A stretch of 64,000 bases of DNA, from positions 806,001 through 870,000 of the forward strand of contig NZ_CP072829.1 in the NCBI RefSeq assembly GCF_017945865.1. Direction: 5' to 3'. Below, one piece after another: positions 25,067 through 33,971 of the stretch; position 1 is the first letter of the stretch, and every line of letters starts with the position of its first letter. The stretch comes from Xiamenia xianingshaonis (lineage in GTDB: Bacteria; Actinomycetota; Coriobacteriia; Coriobacteriales; Eggerthellaceae). The position numbers were made by a program, and so were the translations under genes. Below the pieces are notes generated by a model. It had not been told where the DNA came from, did not search any database, and was given only the letters and a program-made list of their open reading frames with translations.

Positions 25067-26149
25067 ATGGCTGAAAAAGTGCTGATGAAAGGCAACGAAG
25101 CGATGGCCGAGGCCGCTCTGCGCGCCGGCTGCCGCTTCTTCTTCGGGTATCCCATCACGCCGCAGACCGAGCTGGCGGCCTACATGTCCAAGCGGATGCC
25201 GAAGGTGGGGGGCACCTATCTGCAGGCTGAGAGCGAAGTGGCGGCCATCAACATGGTCTACGGGGCTTCTGCCGCCGGCGCCCGCGTCATGACCTCGTCG
25301 TCGTCGCCGGGCATCTCGCTCAAGGGCGAGGGCATCTCCTACATGGCCGGCTGCGACCTTCCCGGCGTCATCGTGAACGTGCAGCGCGGCGGTCCGGGCC
25401 TTGGCGGCATCCAGCCGTCGCAGTCCGACTACTGGCAGGCCACGCGCGCCACCGGCCACGGCGACTTCCAGATCATGGTGTATGCACCCTCCACGGTGCA
25501 GGAAATGGCCGACTACGCCTTCCTGGCGTTCCAAAAGGCCGACGAGTACCGCATTCCCGTGATGATCTTGGCCGACGGCCTGCTCGGGCAGATGATGGAG
25601 CCGGTCGTGCTGCCGGATTCGCTGAACCTGGAAGATTTGCCCGCGAAGCCTTGGGCTACGCGCGGCCACAAAAACGAGCGGCCCCACAACATCGCCGATT
25701 CGCTCTACCTCACGCCCGACGCGCTGGAAGGCCTCAACGTCGAGCGCTTCAAGCGCTATGACGTCATCAAGCGCAACGAGCAGCGCGCCGAGACGTTTAT
25801 GACCGAGGACGCCGACATCGTGCTCGTGGCGTTCGGCGCGTCGGCCCGCATCGCCCGCTCGGCGGTGGTCGAGGCGCGGTCGCGCGGCATCCGCGCCGGC
25901 CTTGTCCGTCCCATCACGCTGTGGCCGTTCCCGACCGACGCGCTTGAAGCGCTCATGGGCACGGCGAAGGCGTTCTTGAGCGTGGAGATGAACATGGGCC
26001 AGATGGTCGACGACGTGCGCCTGGCCAGCAACGGGCGCGTGCCGGTGGAGTTCTTCGGGCGCACCGGCGGCATCATCCCGACGCCGGTCGAAGTGCTCGA
26101 GGTCATCGAGCGAATCAATCAGCAAACGAGCGAGAAGGCAGGAGCGTAA
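25067..26149 (+). CDS. vorB: 2-oxoacid:ferredoxin oxidoreductase alpha subunit, VorB-type
   Basis: 360 aa. Opening with LMKGNEAMAEAALRAGCRFFFGYPITPQTE, the pyrimidine-binding domain I of this enzyme family, it also has QAESEVAAINMVYGA and the SSSPGISLKGEG motif. It lacks the fused gamma domain, which is encoded separately at 26990. The pattern matches subunits annotated as 3-methyl-2-oxobutanoate (ketoisovalerate) dehydrogenase VorB; a 2-oxoglutarate or aromatic 2-oxoacid substrate is not excluded. The complex oxidatively decarboxylates a 2-oxoacid to acyl-CoA while reducing ferredoxin in the cytosol. Confidence 0.9.
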   Translation: MAEKVLMKGNEAMAEAALRAGCRFFFGYPITPQTELAAYMSKRMPKVGGTYLQAESEVAAINMVYGASAAGARVMTSSSSPGISLKGEGISYMAGCDLPGVIVNVQRGGPGLGGIQPSQSDYWQATRATGHGDFQIMVYAPSTVQEMADYAFLAFQKADEYRIPVMILADGLLGQMMEPVVLPDSLNLEDLPAKPWATRGHKNERPHNIADSLYLTPDALEGLNVERFKRYDVIKRNEQRAETFMTEDADIVLVAFGASARIARSAVVEARSRGIRAGLVRPITLWPFPTDALEALMGTAKAFLSVEMNMGQMVDDVRLASNGRVPVEFFGRTGGIIPTPVEVLEVIERINQQTSEKAGA

Positions 26150-26154
26150 AGACC

Positions 26155-26997
26155 ATGGCTGAAGAAAAGATCGTGTTCGAGCGTCCCCATGCGCTCCTTC
26201 CCGTGGTAACGAACTACTGCCCGGGCTGCCTGCACGGCATCGTGCATCGCCTGGTCGCCGAAACCATCGACGAGCTGGGCGTGGAAGGCGACGCCGTCGG
26301 CGTGGCGCCGGTCGGCTGCGCCGTCACGTCCGTGGACTTTTTCGGCTGCGACATGGTGGAAGCGGCGCACGGCCGGGCGCCGGCGGTGGCCACGGGCCTC
26401 AAGCGCGCGCTGCCCGACGGCGTCGTGTTCGCCTACCAGGGCGACGGCGACCTGGCCTCCATCGGCATGGCCGAGACCATCCACGCGGCCACCCGCGGCG
26501 AGCACATCACCGTCATCTTCATCAACAACGCCATCTACGGCATGACGGGCGGGCAGATGGCTCCTACCAGCCTGCCGAACCAGGTCACGCAGACCTCGCC
26601 CTACGGCCGCGACGTTTCCACGGCGGGATACCCCGTGCGCGTCTGCGAGCTTCTGAGCTCGCTCGACGGCGTGGCGTACCTGGAGCGCGTCACCGTCGAC
26701 TGCCCCAAAAACATCCGCAAGGCGAAGAAGGCCATCAAGAAGGCGTTCCAAAACCAGATCGACGGCGTGGGATATTCGCTGGTCGAAGTGGTGTCGACCT
26801 GCCCGACGAACTGGGGCTTGTCGCCGCAGGACGCGCTTGTGTGGATGCGCGAGAACATGCTTTCGTACTACCCGCTCGGCGTGTATAAAGACGTGGTGGC
26901 CGACGGGTTCGCAAACGCCGCCGAGGCCGCGTCGGCCCGCAGCGCGGCGTGCCCCATCGCCCATCCCGAGTCGAAGGAAGAGGTTGCTCATGCGTAA
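26155..26997 (+). CDS. 2-oxoacid:ferredoxin oxidoreductase beta (TPP-binding) subunit
   Basis: 280 aa. CPGCLHG at the N-terminus, GCAV, the thiamine diphosphate motif GDGDLASIGMAETIHAATRGE...NN, and MTGGQMAPTS are visible. This subunit holds the thiamine cofactor and partners VorB. The initial PGC segment is where other family members bind a cluster. It is five bases after vorB and overlaps the gamma subunit gene by eight bases, so all subunits come from one transcript. Confidence 0.92.
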   Translation: MAEEKIVFERPHALLPVVTNYCPGCLHGIVHRLVAETIDELGVEGDAVGVAPVGCAVTSVDFFGCDMVEAAHGRAPAVATGLKRALPDGVVFAYQGDGDLASIGMAETIHAATRGEHITVIFINNAIYGMTGGQMAPTSLPNQVTQTSPYGRDVSTAGYPVRVCELLSSLDGVAYLERVTVDCPKNIRKAKKAIKKAFQNQIDGVGYSLVEVVSTCPTNWGLSPQDALVWMRENMLSYYPLGVYKDVVADGFANAAEAASARSAACPIAHPESKEEVAHA

Positions 26998-27523
26998 CGT
27001 CCAAGCGGTTCTGGCCGGATTTGGCGGCCAAGGCGTTCTGTTCGCCGGCAAGATCATGGCTGCCGCAGCGCTCATCGAAGACCGCGAGGTGTCGTGGCTG
27101 CCCTCCTACGGCCCTGAAATGCGCGGCGGCACGGCGAACTGCAGCGTATGCATCGGCGACGACCCCATCGGCAGCCCGCTCGTGCTTGCGCCGAACGTGC
27201 TCGTGGCCATGAACCAGCCCTCGCTCGACAAGTTCGCCTCTTCGGTGCAGCCCGGCGGCATCGTCGTGGTCGACTCCACGCTCGTGCAGGACATCCCTGT
27301 CATCGACGGCGTCAACGTGTTTCCCGTCGCGGCCACAGAACTGGCCGAGGAGAACGGCTACAAGGGCCTGGCGAACATGATTTTGATTGGCAAGGCATGG
27401 GCCGAATCGCAGTTCTGCTCCGAAGAGACGCTGCAGGCGGCCGTGAAGAAGTGCGTGCCGGCGAAAAGGATCGAGAAGCTTCCGATGAACCTGGCTGCGC
27501 TCAAGCTGGGCATCGACGCATAA
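26990..27523 (+). CDS. 2-oxoacid:ferredoxin oxidoreductase gamma subunit
   Basis: 177 aa with the family motifs AGFGGQGVLFAGKIMA, PSYGPEMRGGTANC and a C-terminal conserved helix. The gamma subunit binds coenzyme A and completes the four-subunit complex with the ferredoxin, alpha and beta genes upstream. The ATG at 26990 lies within the end of the beta gene. The next gene is an XRE-cupin regulator 15 nt downstream. Confidence 0.92.
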   Translation: MRNVQAVLAGFGGQGVLFAGKIMAAAALIEDREVSWLPSYGPEMRGGTANCSVCIGDDPIGSPLVLAPNVLVAMNQPSLDKFASSVQPGGIVVVDSTLVQDIPVIDGVNVFPVAATELAEENGYKGLANMILIGKAWAESQFCSEETLQAAVKKCVPAKRIEKLPMNLAALKLGIDA

Positions 27524-27538
27524 GCGGAAAGGATGCTC

Positions 27539-28090
27539 ATGGACAAGGTGATGGAAGAAATCGGCCTGCGCATCAAAGGCCTGCGCGAGGCGTGCGACGT
27601 CACGTGCGAGGACATGGCGGCCGAGCTGGAAGTGCCGCTGGAAACGTACAAGAAATGGGAAGAGACCGGCGCCGACGTGCCCATTTCGGCCATCTATCAC
27701 ATGGCGCGGCACTTCGGCGTGGAGTTCACCGAGATTCTGACCGGCACCGCCGCGAAGCTCAACACCTACCATGTCGTGAGAAACGGCGAAGGCATGGAAG
27801 TCGACCGCAACCCCGAATACCACTTCGAGGACTTGGCCTGGCGCTACACCGGCAAGGTCATGCAGCCGCTTTTGGTGGTGCTCGATCCGACCGACAAGCC
27901 GGCGAAGCTCGTCACGCACACCGGCCAGGAATTCAACCTGGTCACGGAAGGCTGCGTCATCGTGAGCTGGGGCACCAAGGAATTCGAGCTGCATCCCGGC
28001 GACTCGATCTACTTCAACCCCGAAGTGCCTCACGGCCAGCGCTGCGCCGGCGACAAGCCCGCGAAGTTCGTGACGATCATCGCCGAATAG
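27539..28090 (+). CDS. XRE-cupin transcriptional regulator (second copy type)
   Basis: 183 aa. The helix-turn-helix is at residues about 8-62 (LREACDVTCEDMAAELEVPLETYKKWEETGADVP) and the cupin is at the C-terminus (HTGQEFNLVTEGCVIVSWG...HPGDSIYFNPEVPHGQ). It resembles the regulator at 21515 but is clearly diverged. The ATG at 27539 is chosen because GGAAAGGA is five bases before it; an in-frame ATG two codons earlier is possible. It lies at the end of the oxidoreductase operon and ahead of the second acyl-CoA ligase, so it probably senses a metabolite of this pathway. Confidence 0.87.
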   Translation: MDKVMEEIGLRIKGLREACDVTCEDMAAELEVPLETYKKWEETGADVPISAIYHMARHFGVEFTEILTGTAAKLNTYHVVRNGEGMEVDRNPEYHFEDLAWRYTGKVMQPLLVVLDPTDKPAKLVTHTGQEFNLVTEGCVIVSWGTKEFELHPGDSIYFNPEVPHGQRCAGDKPAKFVTIIAE

Positions 28091-28097
28091 CTCTCTG

Positions 28098-28128
28098 CTC
28101 CGTCCGTCCCGCCAGGGCGGACGGAGCG
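28098..28128 (+). terminator. Hairpin after the oxidoreductase operon
   Basis: GCTCCGTCCG and CGGACGGAGC form a perfect 10-bp stem that continues inward (CCC/GGG, loop GCCA). No T run follows, so it may stabilise the operon mRNA or attenuate rather than stop transcription into the next ligase gene. Confidence 0.5.
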
Positions 28129-28201
28129 GCCCGACGCTGCAGCCTTTCTCGCTGACCGAACGACGAGAGTATCTCAACCACTGTAGAGAGGTAATTGCTA
28201 T

Positions 28202-29875
28202 ATGGACCACGTGTTGAAACAGTATTGTCCGCGCATCGAGTTCGACTCCTACGAAGACTTCTTCGAGAATTTCACGATCGAGGTTCCCGAGGCGTTCAAC
28301 TTCGGATTCGACGTTGTCGACGAGTGGGCCCGCGTCGAACCGGACAAGCGGGCGATGGTGTGGTGCGACGACCATGGCGCCGAGCGCACGTTCACGTTCA
28401 CGGACATTTCGCGTCTGTCGAACCAGGCCGCCAACGCTTTTCGCAAGCTCGGCGTCGGCAAGGGCGACGTGGTCATGTGCATCCTGCGCCGCCGCTGGGA
28501 ATACTGGGTGTGCGCCGTGGCCCTGTGCAAGCTGGGCGCGACCATCATTCCGGCGTCGCTGCAGCTCACGAAGAAGGACATCATCTACCGCGCCAACAGC
28601 GCGCAGGTGAAGGCCGTCGTGTGCGTCGATGACGACTACGTGTGCGGCGAAATGGAAGCCGCGCTGCCTGAATCGCCGACCATCGAAGAGCGCATCGTCG
28701 TGGCAGGCGAGCGCGAAGGCTGGCGTTCGTTCGATGCGCTCATCGCCGACGAGCCCGACACCTTCGAGCGTCCGACGGGCGAGGCGGGCGTCACGAGCAA
28801 AGACATCATGCTCATCTACTTCACGTCCGGCACCACGGGCATGGCCAAGGCGGTGTGCCACAACTTCGCGCATCCGCTCGGGCACATCATCACGGCGAAG
28901 TACTGGCAGCAGGTCAAGGAAGGCAAGCTGCACATGTCGGTGACCGATTCGGGCTGGGCGAAGTTCGGCTGGGGCAAGATCTACGGCCAGTGGATCTGCG
29001 GCGCGACGATCTTCACCTACGACATGGAGTCGTTCGTGCCGACGCATCTGCTGCAGAAGATCCAGGACTACCGCCTCACGACGTTCTGCGCGCCGCCGAC
29101 GATGTACCGCTTCATGCTGCAAGAGGACGTGGCGGCTTACGACCTGTCGTCGGTGGAGAACTTCGCCACGGCGGGCGAGCCGCTCAACGCCGAGGTGACC
29201 ATCCAGTGGGAGAAGCTGACGGGCAAGAAGATCCGCGAGGGCTTCGGCCAGACCGAAGGGCCGGTGCTTTTGGCGACGTTCCCGTGGATCGAGCCGCGTC
29301 CGGGCTCGATGGGCAAGCCCTCGCCGCTTTTGAACATCAAGCTGCTCGACGACGCCGGCGCAGAAGTGCCTGACGGCGAAGAGGGCGCCATCTGCGTGAC
29401 GGGGCTTCGCGAGGCGTATCCGCCGGGGCTGTTCGTGGGCTACTACCACGACGAGGAGCGCACGCGCGAGGCCGTGGGCGGGGACTACTACAACCTGCAC
29501 GACATGGCGTGGCGCGACTCGGACGGCTACTGCTTCTTCGTGGGGCGCAACGACGACGTCATCAAGTGCTCGGGCTACCGCATCGGGCCTTTCGAGGTGG
29601 AAAGCGCGCTCATCGAGCATCCGGCGGTGGTGGAATGCGCCGTGACCGCTGCGCCCGATCCCATCCGCGGCAAGGTGGTGAAGGCGACCGTCGTGCTCGC
29701 GCGCGGGTGGAAGCCGTCGCCTGAGCTGGTGAAAGAGCTGCAAAACCACGTGAAGCACACCACGGCGCCGTACAAATACCCCCGCATTGTGGAATTCGTT
29801 GACGAGCTGCCGAAAACCATCGGCGGCAAGATCAAGCGAAAGCTCATCCGTCAAACCGACGGCATCAAGGAATAG
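28202..29875 (+). CDS. AMP-forming acyl-CoA synthetase (paralogue of the 22265 gene)
   Basis: 557 aa. The motifs match those of the first ligase: IYFTSGTTGMAKAVCH near residue 205, REGFGQTEGPV, FFVGRNDDVIKCSGYRIGPFEVESALIEHP, and the C-terminal KTIGGKIKRKLI catalytic lysine. The two differ in length and in the acid-binding middle region, so they probably activate different acids. An AGAGG ribosome site is about 11 bases upstream. With the oxidoreductase genes it completes a locus that makes or consumes acyl-CoA and reduces ferredoxin. Confidence 0.9.
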   Translation: MDHVLKQYCPRIEFDSYEDFFENFTIEVPEAFNFGFDVVDEWARVEPDKRAMVWCDDHGAERTFTFTDISRLSNQAANAFRKLGVGKGDVVMCILRRRWEYWVCAVALCKLGATIIPASLQLTKKDIIYRANSAQVKAVVCVDDDYVCGEMEAALPESPTIEERIVVAGEREGWRSFDALIADEPDTFERPTGEAGVTSKDIMLIYFTSGTTGMAKAVCHNFAHPLGHIITAKYWQQVKEGKLHMSVTDSGWAKFGWGKIYGQWICGATIFTYDMESFVPTHLLQKIQDYRLTTFCAPPTMYRFMLQEDVAAYDLSSVENFATAGEPLNAEVTIQWEKLTGKKIREGFGQTEGPVLLATFPWIEPRPGSMGKPSPLLNIKLLDDAGAEVPDGEEGAICVTGLREAYPPGLFVGYYHDEERTREAVGGDYYNLHDMAWRDSDGYCFFVGRNDDVIKCSGYRIGPFEVESALIEHPAVVECAVTAAPDPIRGKVVKATVVLARGWKPSPELVKELQNHVKHTTAPYKYPRIVEFVDELPKTIGGKIKRKLIRQTDGIKE

Positions 29876-29917
29876 CGAAAAGCCCGTCCGTGCACGGGCC
29901 GAACCTTGAAGAAGCGG

Positions 29918-29962
29918 GACCGGGAGCAGAAGGCAGAAGCTTCCGGCCCCGCTTTCTTTTCT
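29918..29962 (+). terminator. Terminator after the second acyl-CoA ligase
   Basis: GCGGGACCGG pairs with CCGGCCCCGC (one mismatch), followed by TTTCTTTT on the plus strand. It separates the acyl-CoA locus from the formate/nitrite channel gene. The remaining 170 nt before that gene hold no other evident feature. Confidence 0.7.
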
Positions 29963-30137
29963 CGGGCAAATGCGGAAGGCGGTTCGTGCGGCCCGCCGGA
30001 CGGCGGCGCGTCTGGGGCAGGCGGCCTAGCGGGCGTCGTCTACCGAACGGCTGGCCCCTTCGCGTGCGAGAACGCTTGTTTTTCCTGCTGATCGGCCAAG
30101 ATGGATGCAATGACGACACGTAAGAAAGGGATCGCCC

Positions 30138-30965
30138 ATGGCTTTGACGGATGAAGAGATCAACGCGCTGAAATCGGACGCGATTCCACCGGCTCAAAAC
30201 GAGGCGAAGGTGGAAGGCGTCGGGGTGACGAAGGCCGCGGTGCCGGCAGGGAAGTGCTTCGTGTCCGCAATGCTGGCCGGCGCGTTCATCGCGTTCGGAG
30301 CGCTGTATTTCTGCGTGTTCTTGGGCGATGCGACGCTGCCCTTCGGCGTGCAGCGCGTCGTCGGGGGCCTGTGCTTCTGCCTGGGACTGGTGCTTGTGCT
30401 GTGCTGCGGGGCCGAGCTGTTCACCGGCAACATGCTGATGCTGTGCGCAAAGGCGTCGCGGCGCATCGGCTGGGCGGGGCTTGCCCGCAACTGGGCGATC
30501 GTGTGGCTGGGGAATTTGGCCGGGGCGCTGGTGGCCGTGGCCATTGTCGTGCTTGCCGACATTCCGGCGATGAACGGCGGCGGCGTTGCCGAGGCCATGG
30601 TCAGCGTTGCGGCCGGCAAGGTCGCGCTGCCGCCCGTGGCGTTGCTGTTCAAGGCGATCCTCTGCAACATCTTCGTGTGCCTGGCCGTGTGGATCGGGTT
30701 TGCGGCGCGCACGGTCACCGACAAGGTGGTGGGCATTCTGCTGCCCATTTCGGCGTTCGTGGCCTGCGGATTCGAGCACTGCGTGGCGAACATGTTCTTC
30801 CTGCCGACGGGGCTGGTCTTGAACGCGATGGGCGTGGGCGCGGCAGGCGCGGTGACGCTTGGCGGCGTGGCGTACAACATCGTGCTCGCCACGGCGGGCA
30901 ACATCGTGGGCGGCGCGGTCGTGGCCCTTGCGTACTGGTACGTGTACGCAAAGCGCGATCGCTAG
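30138..30965 (+). CDS. Formate/nitrite transporter (FNT) family channel
   Basis: 275 aa with six hydrophobic segments. The FNT motifs are visible: KCFVSAMLAGAFIAFGALYF in TM1, AELFTGNMLM at the end of TM2, NLAGALV, KAILCNIFVCLAVWIG and GFEHCVANMFFLP. These give a pentameric channel for formate, nitrite or hydrosulfide across the cytoplasmic membrane. AGAAAGGG precedes the ATG. It is a single gene between terminators; no pyruvate formate-lyase or nitrite reductase is adjacent, so the physiological ion is not fixed. Confidence 0.93.
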   Translation: MALTDEEINALKSDAIPPAQNEAKVEGVGVTKAAVPAGKCFVSAMLAGAFIAFGALYFCVFLGDATLPFGVQRVVGGLCFCLGLVLVLCCGAELFTGNMLMLCAKASRRIGWAGLARNWAIVWLGNLAGALVAVAIVVLADIPAMNGGGVAEAMVSVAAGKVALPPVALLFKAILCNIFVCLAVWIGFAARTVTDKVVGILLPISAFVACGFEHCVANMFFLPTGLVLNAMGVGAAGAVTLGGVAYNIVLATAGNIVGGAVVALAYWYVYAKRDR

Positions 30966-31252
30966 GTAAGCGGCGGGCGGATGCGGCGCCGGCTTGAGGT
31001 GCGGCGAAATCTTGCGAATGCGGCACCGGTCTGAGGCGTTGGCCTGGGGCGCGGTGATGTCACGCCGCCCTGCAATGACGCGCCGTCTGAGGCGTCGGCG
31101 GCGTCTGGCTGGACGATTCGATGAGGGAAACCCGAAATGTTTGTGCCGGCTGAAGATAAATCGAGAATGTAGCCGTCGGGGTATCGGAAAGCGACTACAA
31201 TAAAAGAACAACCGAATATGCGCGTGTTCAAGGTTGCGAAAGGAGCACAAAC

Positions 31253-32923
31253 ATGGTATGCAACCACTGCGGCGCGCCGTTGATGCTTGGGCAGAACGCT
31301 TGCCCGGAATGCGGACAACCGGCAACGGCGGGCCGACAGCCAACTGAGCGCACCACGCCAGTCAAACGGCCGTATGGCCGCAATACCTCACGAAACAGAG
31401 AAGCCTTCATGGCTGCCACTGCTGCTGCCGTCGATCCCGAGCGCAGGGCTTCGGCCATGCGCGCCGACGGCACGCCATGTTTGTTCTGCGGATCGATCAT
31501 TCCCGACGGAAAAGACGAATGCCCCCACTGCCATCGCTCGCGCAGCGGTCGGGCCGTTGCGGCCAGCGGCGGCGCTGCTGGCGCGGCGGCTCGGCGCGGC
31601 AGAGGGGCCGGCGCCCAGCGCGACCATGCTTCGCGCAAGCATGACGACGACGAGCCGAAGAGCAGGCGCGACGCAGGATCGACCAGCGCGTTCACGGCAG
31701 TGCTCGGCGGTGCGGCGGCAGGGGTTTCGAACGCTGCTGCGGCCGAGCCGGAAGCCGACGAGGCGCAAGCGCCGAACGGCGCGGAAGACCGCAAGGCGGA
31801 AGGCAGTAAGGCGGAAGATCGCAAGGCGGAGGTGACCGCGGGCGTGAGCGCGGCTGCGGCCGCTGCTGCGGCGGCGATGGCCGAGCGCCAGCGCGGCGGG
31901 GCTGCCAGGGGAGGCGATTCGGCCAAGCGCCAGCCGACCCGGGCGAAGCAGCCGCTGTCGACGCCGGGGCGGCAGAAGGCCGAAGCGCGGTCGGTCGTGG
32001 TCGGCGGCTTGTCTTACGAGGAGCAGCGCAAGAAGCGCCTTGCCGCGCTTGCGGGCGTGGCGGTCGTGGCAGCAGTTGGGATCGGCATCATCGCCGGCTC
32101 GGCCTTCTTGGGGTCCGGTGCGACCGGCGAAGAGCAGACGGACAATCCGACGGAGGCGACGCAGCCGAGCCAGGCCGAAGGCGATGCGAGCACCGCCGGG
32201 AAGGACAAAAGCGTCACGTCCGGCGGCACCGGCGCGAAGGGCGCCGAAAGTGCTTCGGGCGCTTCTGGCGATTCGAAGGACGCTGCCGACAATGAGGCCG
32301 CCGACGATGCGGCTGCGACCGGCGAGGCTGCAGAGGGCACCGGCGGCGCCGAGGGCTTTGCAGGCGCCGCAGCCGGCGCTGCGGGCGCGTCCGGCGCGGC
32401 CTCCATCTGGCCCGCCGACGTGGCAAGCGCGCCGGTGTACGCGTACGACCTGCCCTATTACGGCGGCGTCGGCGGATCGCAGGGCATCCCGAACGCGTCG
32501 TTCGGCGGCATGTCGAGCTTCGGCGGCGGGTCGTCGTCAGGCGGCACCGGCGCAGGCACGGTCGGCGGGGCGCTTGGCGTTCTGCAGGCCGAGACCGAAC
32601 AGGCGCTGGCCCAGGCGGTCGCCCGGGTCGAGGACTACTACCTGCCCGACGCGCAAAAGCGCACCTATTCGCGCCAGGAACTCGAGCAGCTGTCCGATTT
32701 CGAGCTGTATCTTGCCCGCAACGAGATATACGCCCGCCACGGGCGCCTCTTCTCGGTCGACGTGCTCATCGACTACTTCAACAGCCGCAAGTGGTACGAC
32801 GGCAAGTACACCGCCGAAGCCTTCAACGCGCTTGAAAACGTCTTCAACGAATTCGAGGTCGAAAACATCGAGCTCGTCAAAGAGGTCGAGCGGGAGCGAG
32901 CATCGGCCTACCTGCGAGAATAG
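31253..32923 (+). CDS. Zinc-ribbon membrane protein with C-terminal YARHG domain
   Basis: 556 aa. Two CX2C zinc-ribbon pairs are in the N-terminal cytoplasmic part (CNHCGAPL...CPECGQ and CLFCGSI...CPHCHR). A long Ala/Arg/Glu low-complexity linker, one membrane segment near residue 265-288 (AALAGVAVVAAVGIGIIAGSA), a second low-complexity Ala/Gly/Ser/Asp stretch and a C-terminal YARHG domain (FELYLARNEIYARHGRLF) follow. YARHG is thought to be an extracellular, cell-wall-associated domain. AAAGGAGC precedes the ATG. The preceding 287 nt contain only a TACAAT -10-like box at the end. Function is unknown; the architecture suggests a membrane-spanning sensor. Confidence 0.8.
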   Translation: MVCNHCGAPLMLGQNACPECGQPATAGRQPTERTTPVKRPYGRNTSRNREAFMAATAAAVDPERRASAMRADGTPCLFCGSIIPDGKDECPHCHRSRSGRAVAASGGAAGAAARRGRGAGAQRDHASRKHDDDEPKSRRDAGSTSAFTAVLGGAAAGVSNAAAAEPEADEAQAPNGAEDRKAEGSKAEDRKAEVTAGVSAAAAAAAAAMAERQRGGAARGGDSAKRQPTRAKQPLSTPGRQKAEARSVVVGGLSYEEQRKKRLAALAGVAVVAAVGIGIIAGSAFLGSGATGEEQTDNPTEATQPSQAEGDASTAGKDKSVTSGGTGAKGAESASGASGDSKDAADNEAADDAAATGEAAEGTGGAEGFAGAAAGAAGASGAASIWPADVASAPVYAYDLPYYGGVGGSQGIPNASFGGMSSFGGGSSSGGTGAGTVGGALGVLQAETEQALAQAVARVEDYYLPDAQKRTYSRQELEQLSDFELYLARNEIYARHGRLFSVDVLIDYFNSRKWYDGKYTAEAFNALENVFNEFEVENIELVKEVERERASAYLRE

Positions 32924-33137
32924 TTGAGTCGACGGCCTGGGCATCCGGGCCGTTTTTTGAAATGGGCTGGCAACGGGAAGGCAGAGGAAAAGAACGTTCT
33001 CTCAACGGGTCGGTGTTTTCGCGCCTGCGGGACGGCGGTTTCGCTAGAGTGCAAGCAGCGGGTCGATGCACGCGCGGATTGCGTGCGGCTTGGGAAGGTT
33101 CCAGGCAAGGCAACGACGAGGAAGTGGAGGCCGGACT

Positions 33138-33854
33138 ATGAAGATGAAAGCTGGCGTGCTCTCTTTGACGCTTTCGCTGTCGCTTCTGGCGATGCCCCTG
33201 ATGGGCGGCTGTTCCGGAGGCGGGGAAGACAAGGCCGCCGACGAGGGCGGCGATGCGCAGACGACGAGCCTGACGGCGAACGACACGAAGGCCGATGGGG
33301 AGGCCGCCTCGACTGAAGACGGCAAGAAGGATGCGAAAGCTGCCGAGTCCGCCAAGATGAAAGCGGCGCTTTCCGATTCGCTGGGGTTCGCGAAGATCGA
33401 GACGATCGACGGCGTGAATTATGCCGCCGAGTTCGGCGATGCGACGACTCCGGCGCAAGGCGAGTCGTCGATCGGCTTCGCGCCGAACGGCGCAAAGGTG
33501 ACCTTTGACGTCAGCTATGTGATCGTCTACGACAGCCAGGGCCAACAGCTGGCGCCTGAGAGCGTTGCCGCGGCCGTAAAGGCCGGCGACGTCGTGGAGC
33601 TGGGCGGCACCGGCGAAGGCGACGCGATGGTCGTCAACACCATGGAGCTCGTGAACCAAGACGGCACGCCGAGCACGGCGTCGGCCCAGGGGCAGGCGAA
33701 CGGCCAGGCGACGGACGGCGCAACCGACGCGTCGGCTGCCGACGTGTCGGTTGCCGATGCGAGCGCGCCTGCCGAAGGCAGCGAAACCGACGGCACGCAG
33801 GCCCCCGCCGAACAGGCCGCTGAAACCGAGTCCGACGGCTCGCAGGCCGCCTAG
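33138..33854 (+). CDS. Putative lipoprotein with low-complexity C-terminus
   Basis: 238 aa. The N-terminus has a signal sequence ending MGGCSGGG, a lipobox, so the protein should be lipid-anchored outside the membrane. After an Ala/Asp/Lys/Thr linker there is a compact core (residues about 75-175, beta-rich, FAKIETIDGVNYAAEF...VTFDVSYVIVY) and an acidic Ala/Gln/Thr-rich tail. The frame extends upstream, but GGAGG eight bases before the ATG at 33138 fixes the start. No family is recognised. It follows the YARHG protein and may be co-regulated with it. Confidence 0.7.
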   Translation: MKMKAGVLSLTLSLSLLAMPLMGGCSGGGEDKAADEGGDAQTTSLTANDTKADGEAASTEDGKKDAKAAESAKMKAALSDSLGFAKIETIDGVNYAAEFGDATTPAQGESSIGFAPNGAKVTFDVSYVIVYDSQGQQLAPESVAAAVKAGDVVELGGTGEGDAMVVNTMELVNQDGTPSTASAQGQANGQATDGATDASAADVSVADASAPAEGSETDGTQAPAEQAAETESDGSQAA

Positions 33855-33901
33855 CAGGCTGCCGAAAACGCCCAACGGACAGGTACTGCCAGAACTCCTC
33901 T

Positions 33902-33971
33902 CGGGAAACGCTGACCAATTCCGCCAGCTCTGCGACCCTAGGGCATGACGGCTTTCATCGGTGTTTTCTTA
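33902..33971. repeat. Dispersed palindromic repeat family A, copy
   Basis: GGGAAACGCTGACCAATTCC followed by GCCAGCTCTGCGAC is the reverse-oriented form of the unit at 22131-22163 and 37255-37294. A degenerate second arm (CATCGGTGTTTTCTT) lies at 33957-33971 and runs into the stop of the antiporter gene. It separates the convergent lipoprotein and antiporter genes. Confidence 0.6.

Noticed and set aside
26735-29854. Minus-strand open frame of over 1000 codons
   Set aside because: It covers the oxidoreductase and ligase genes in antisense, with low-complexity His/Arg/Val composition and no ribosome site.
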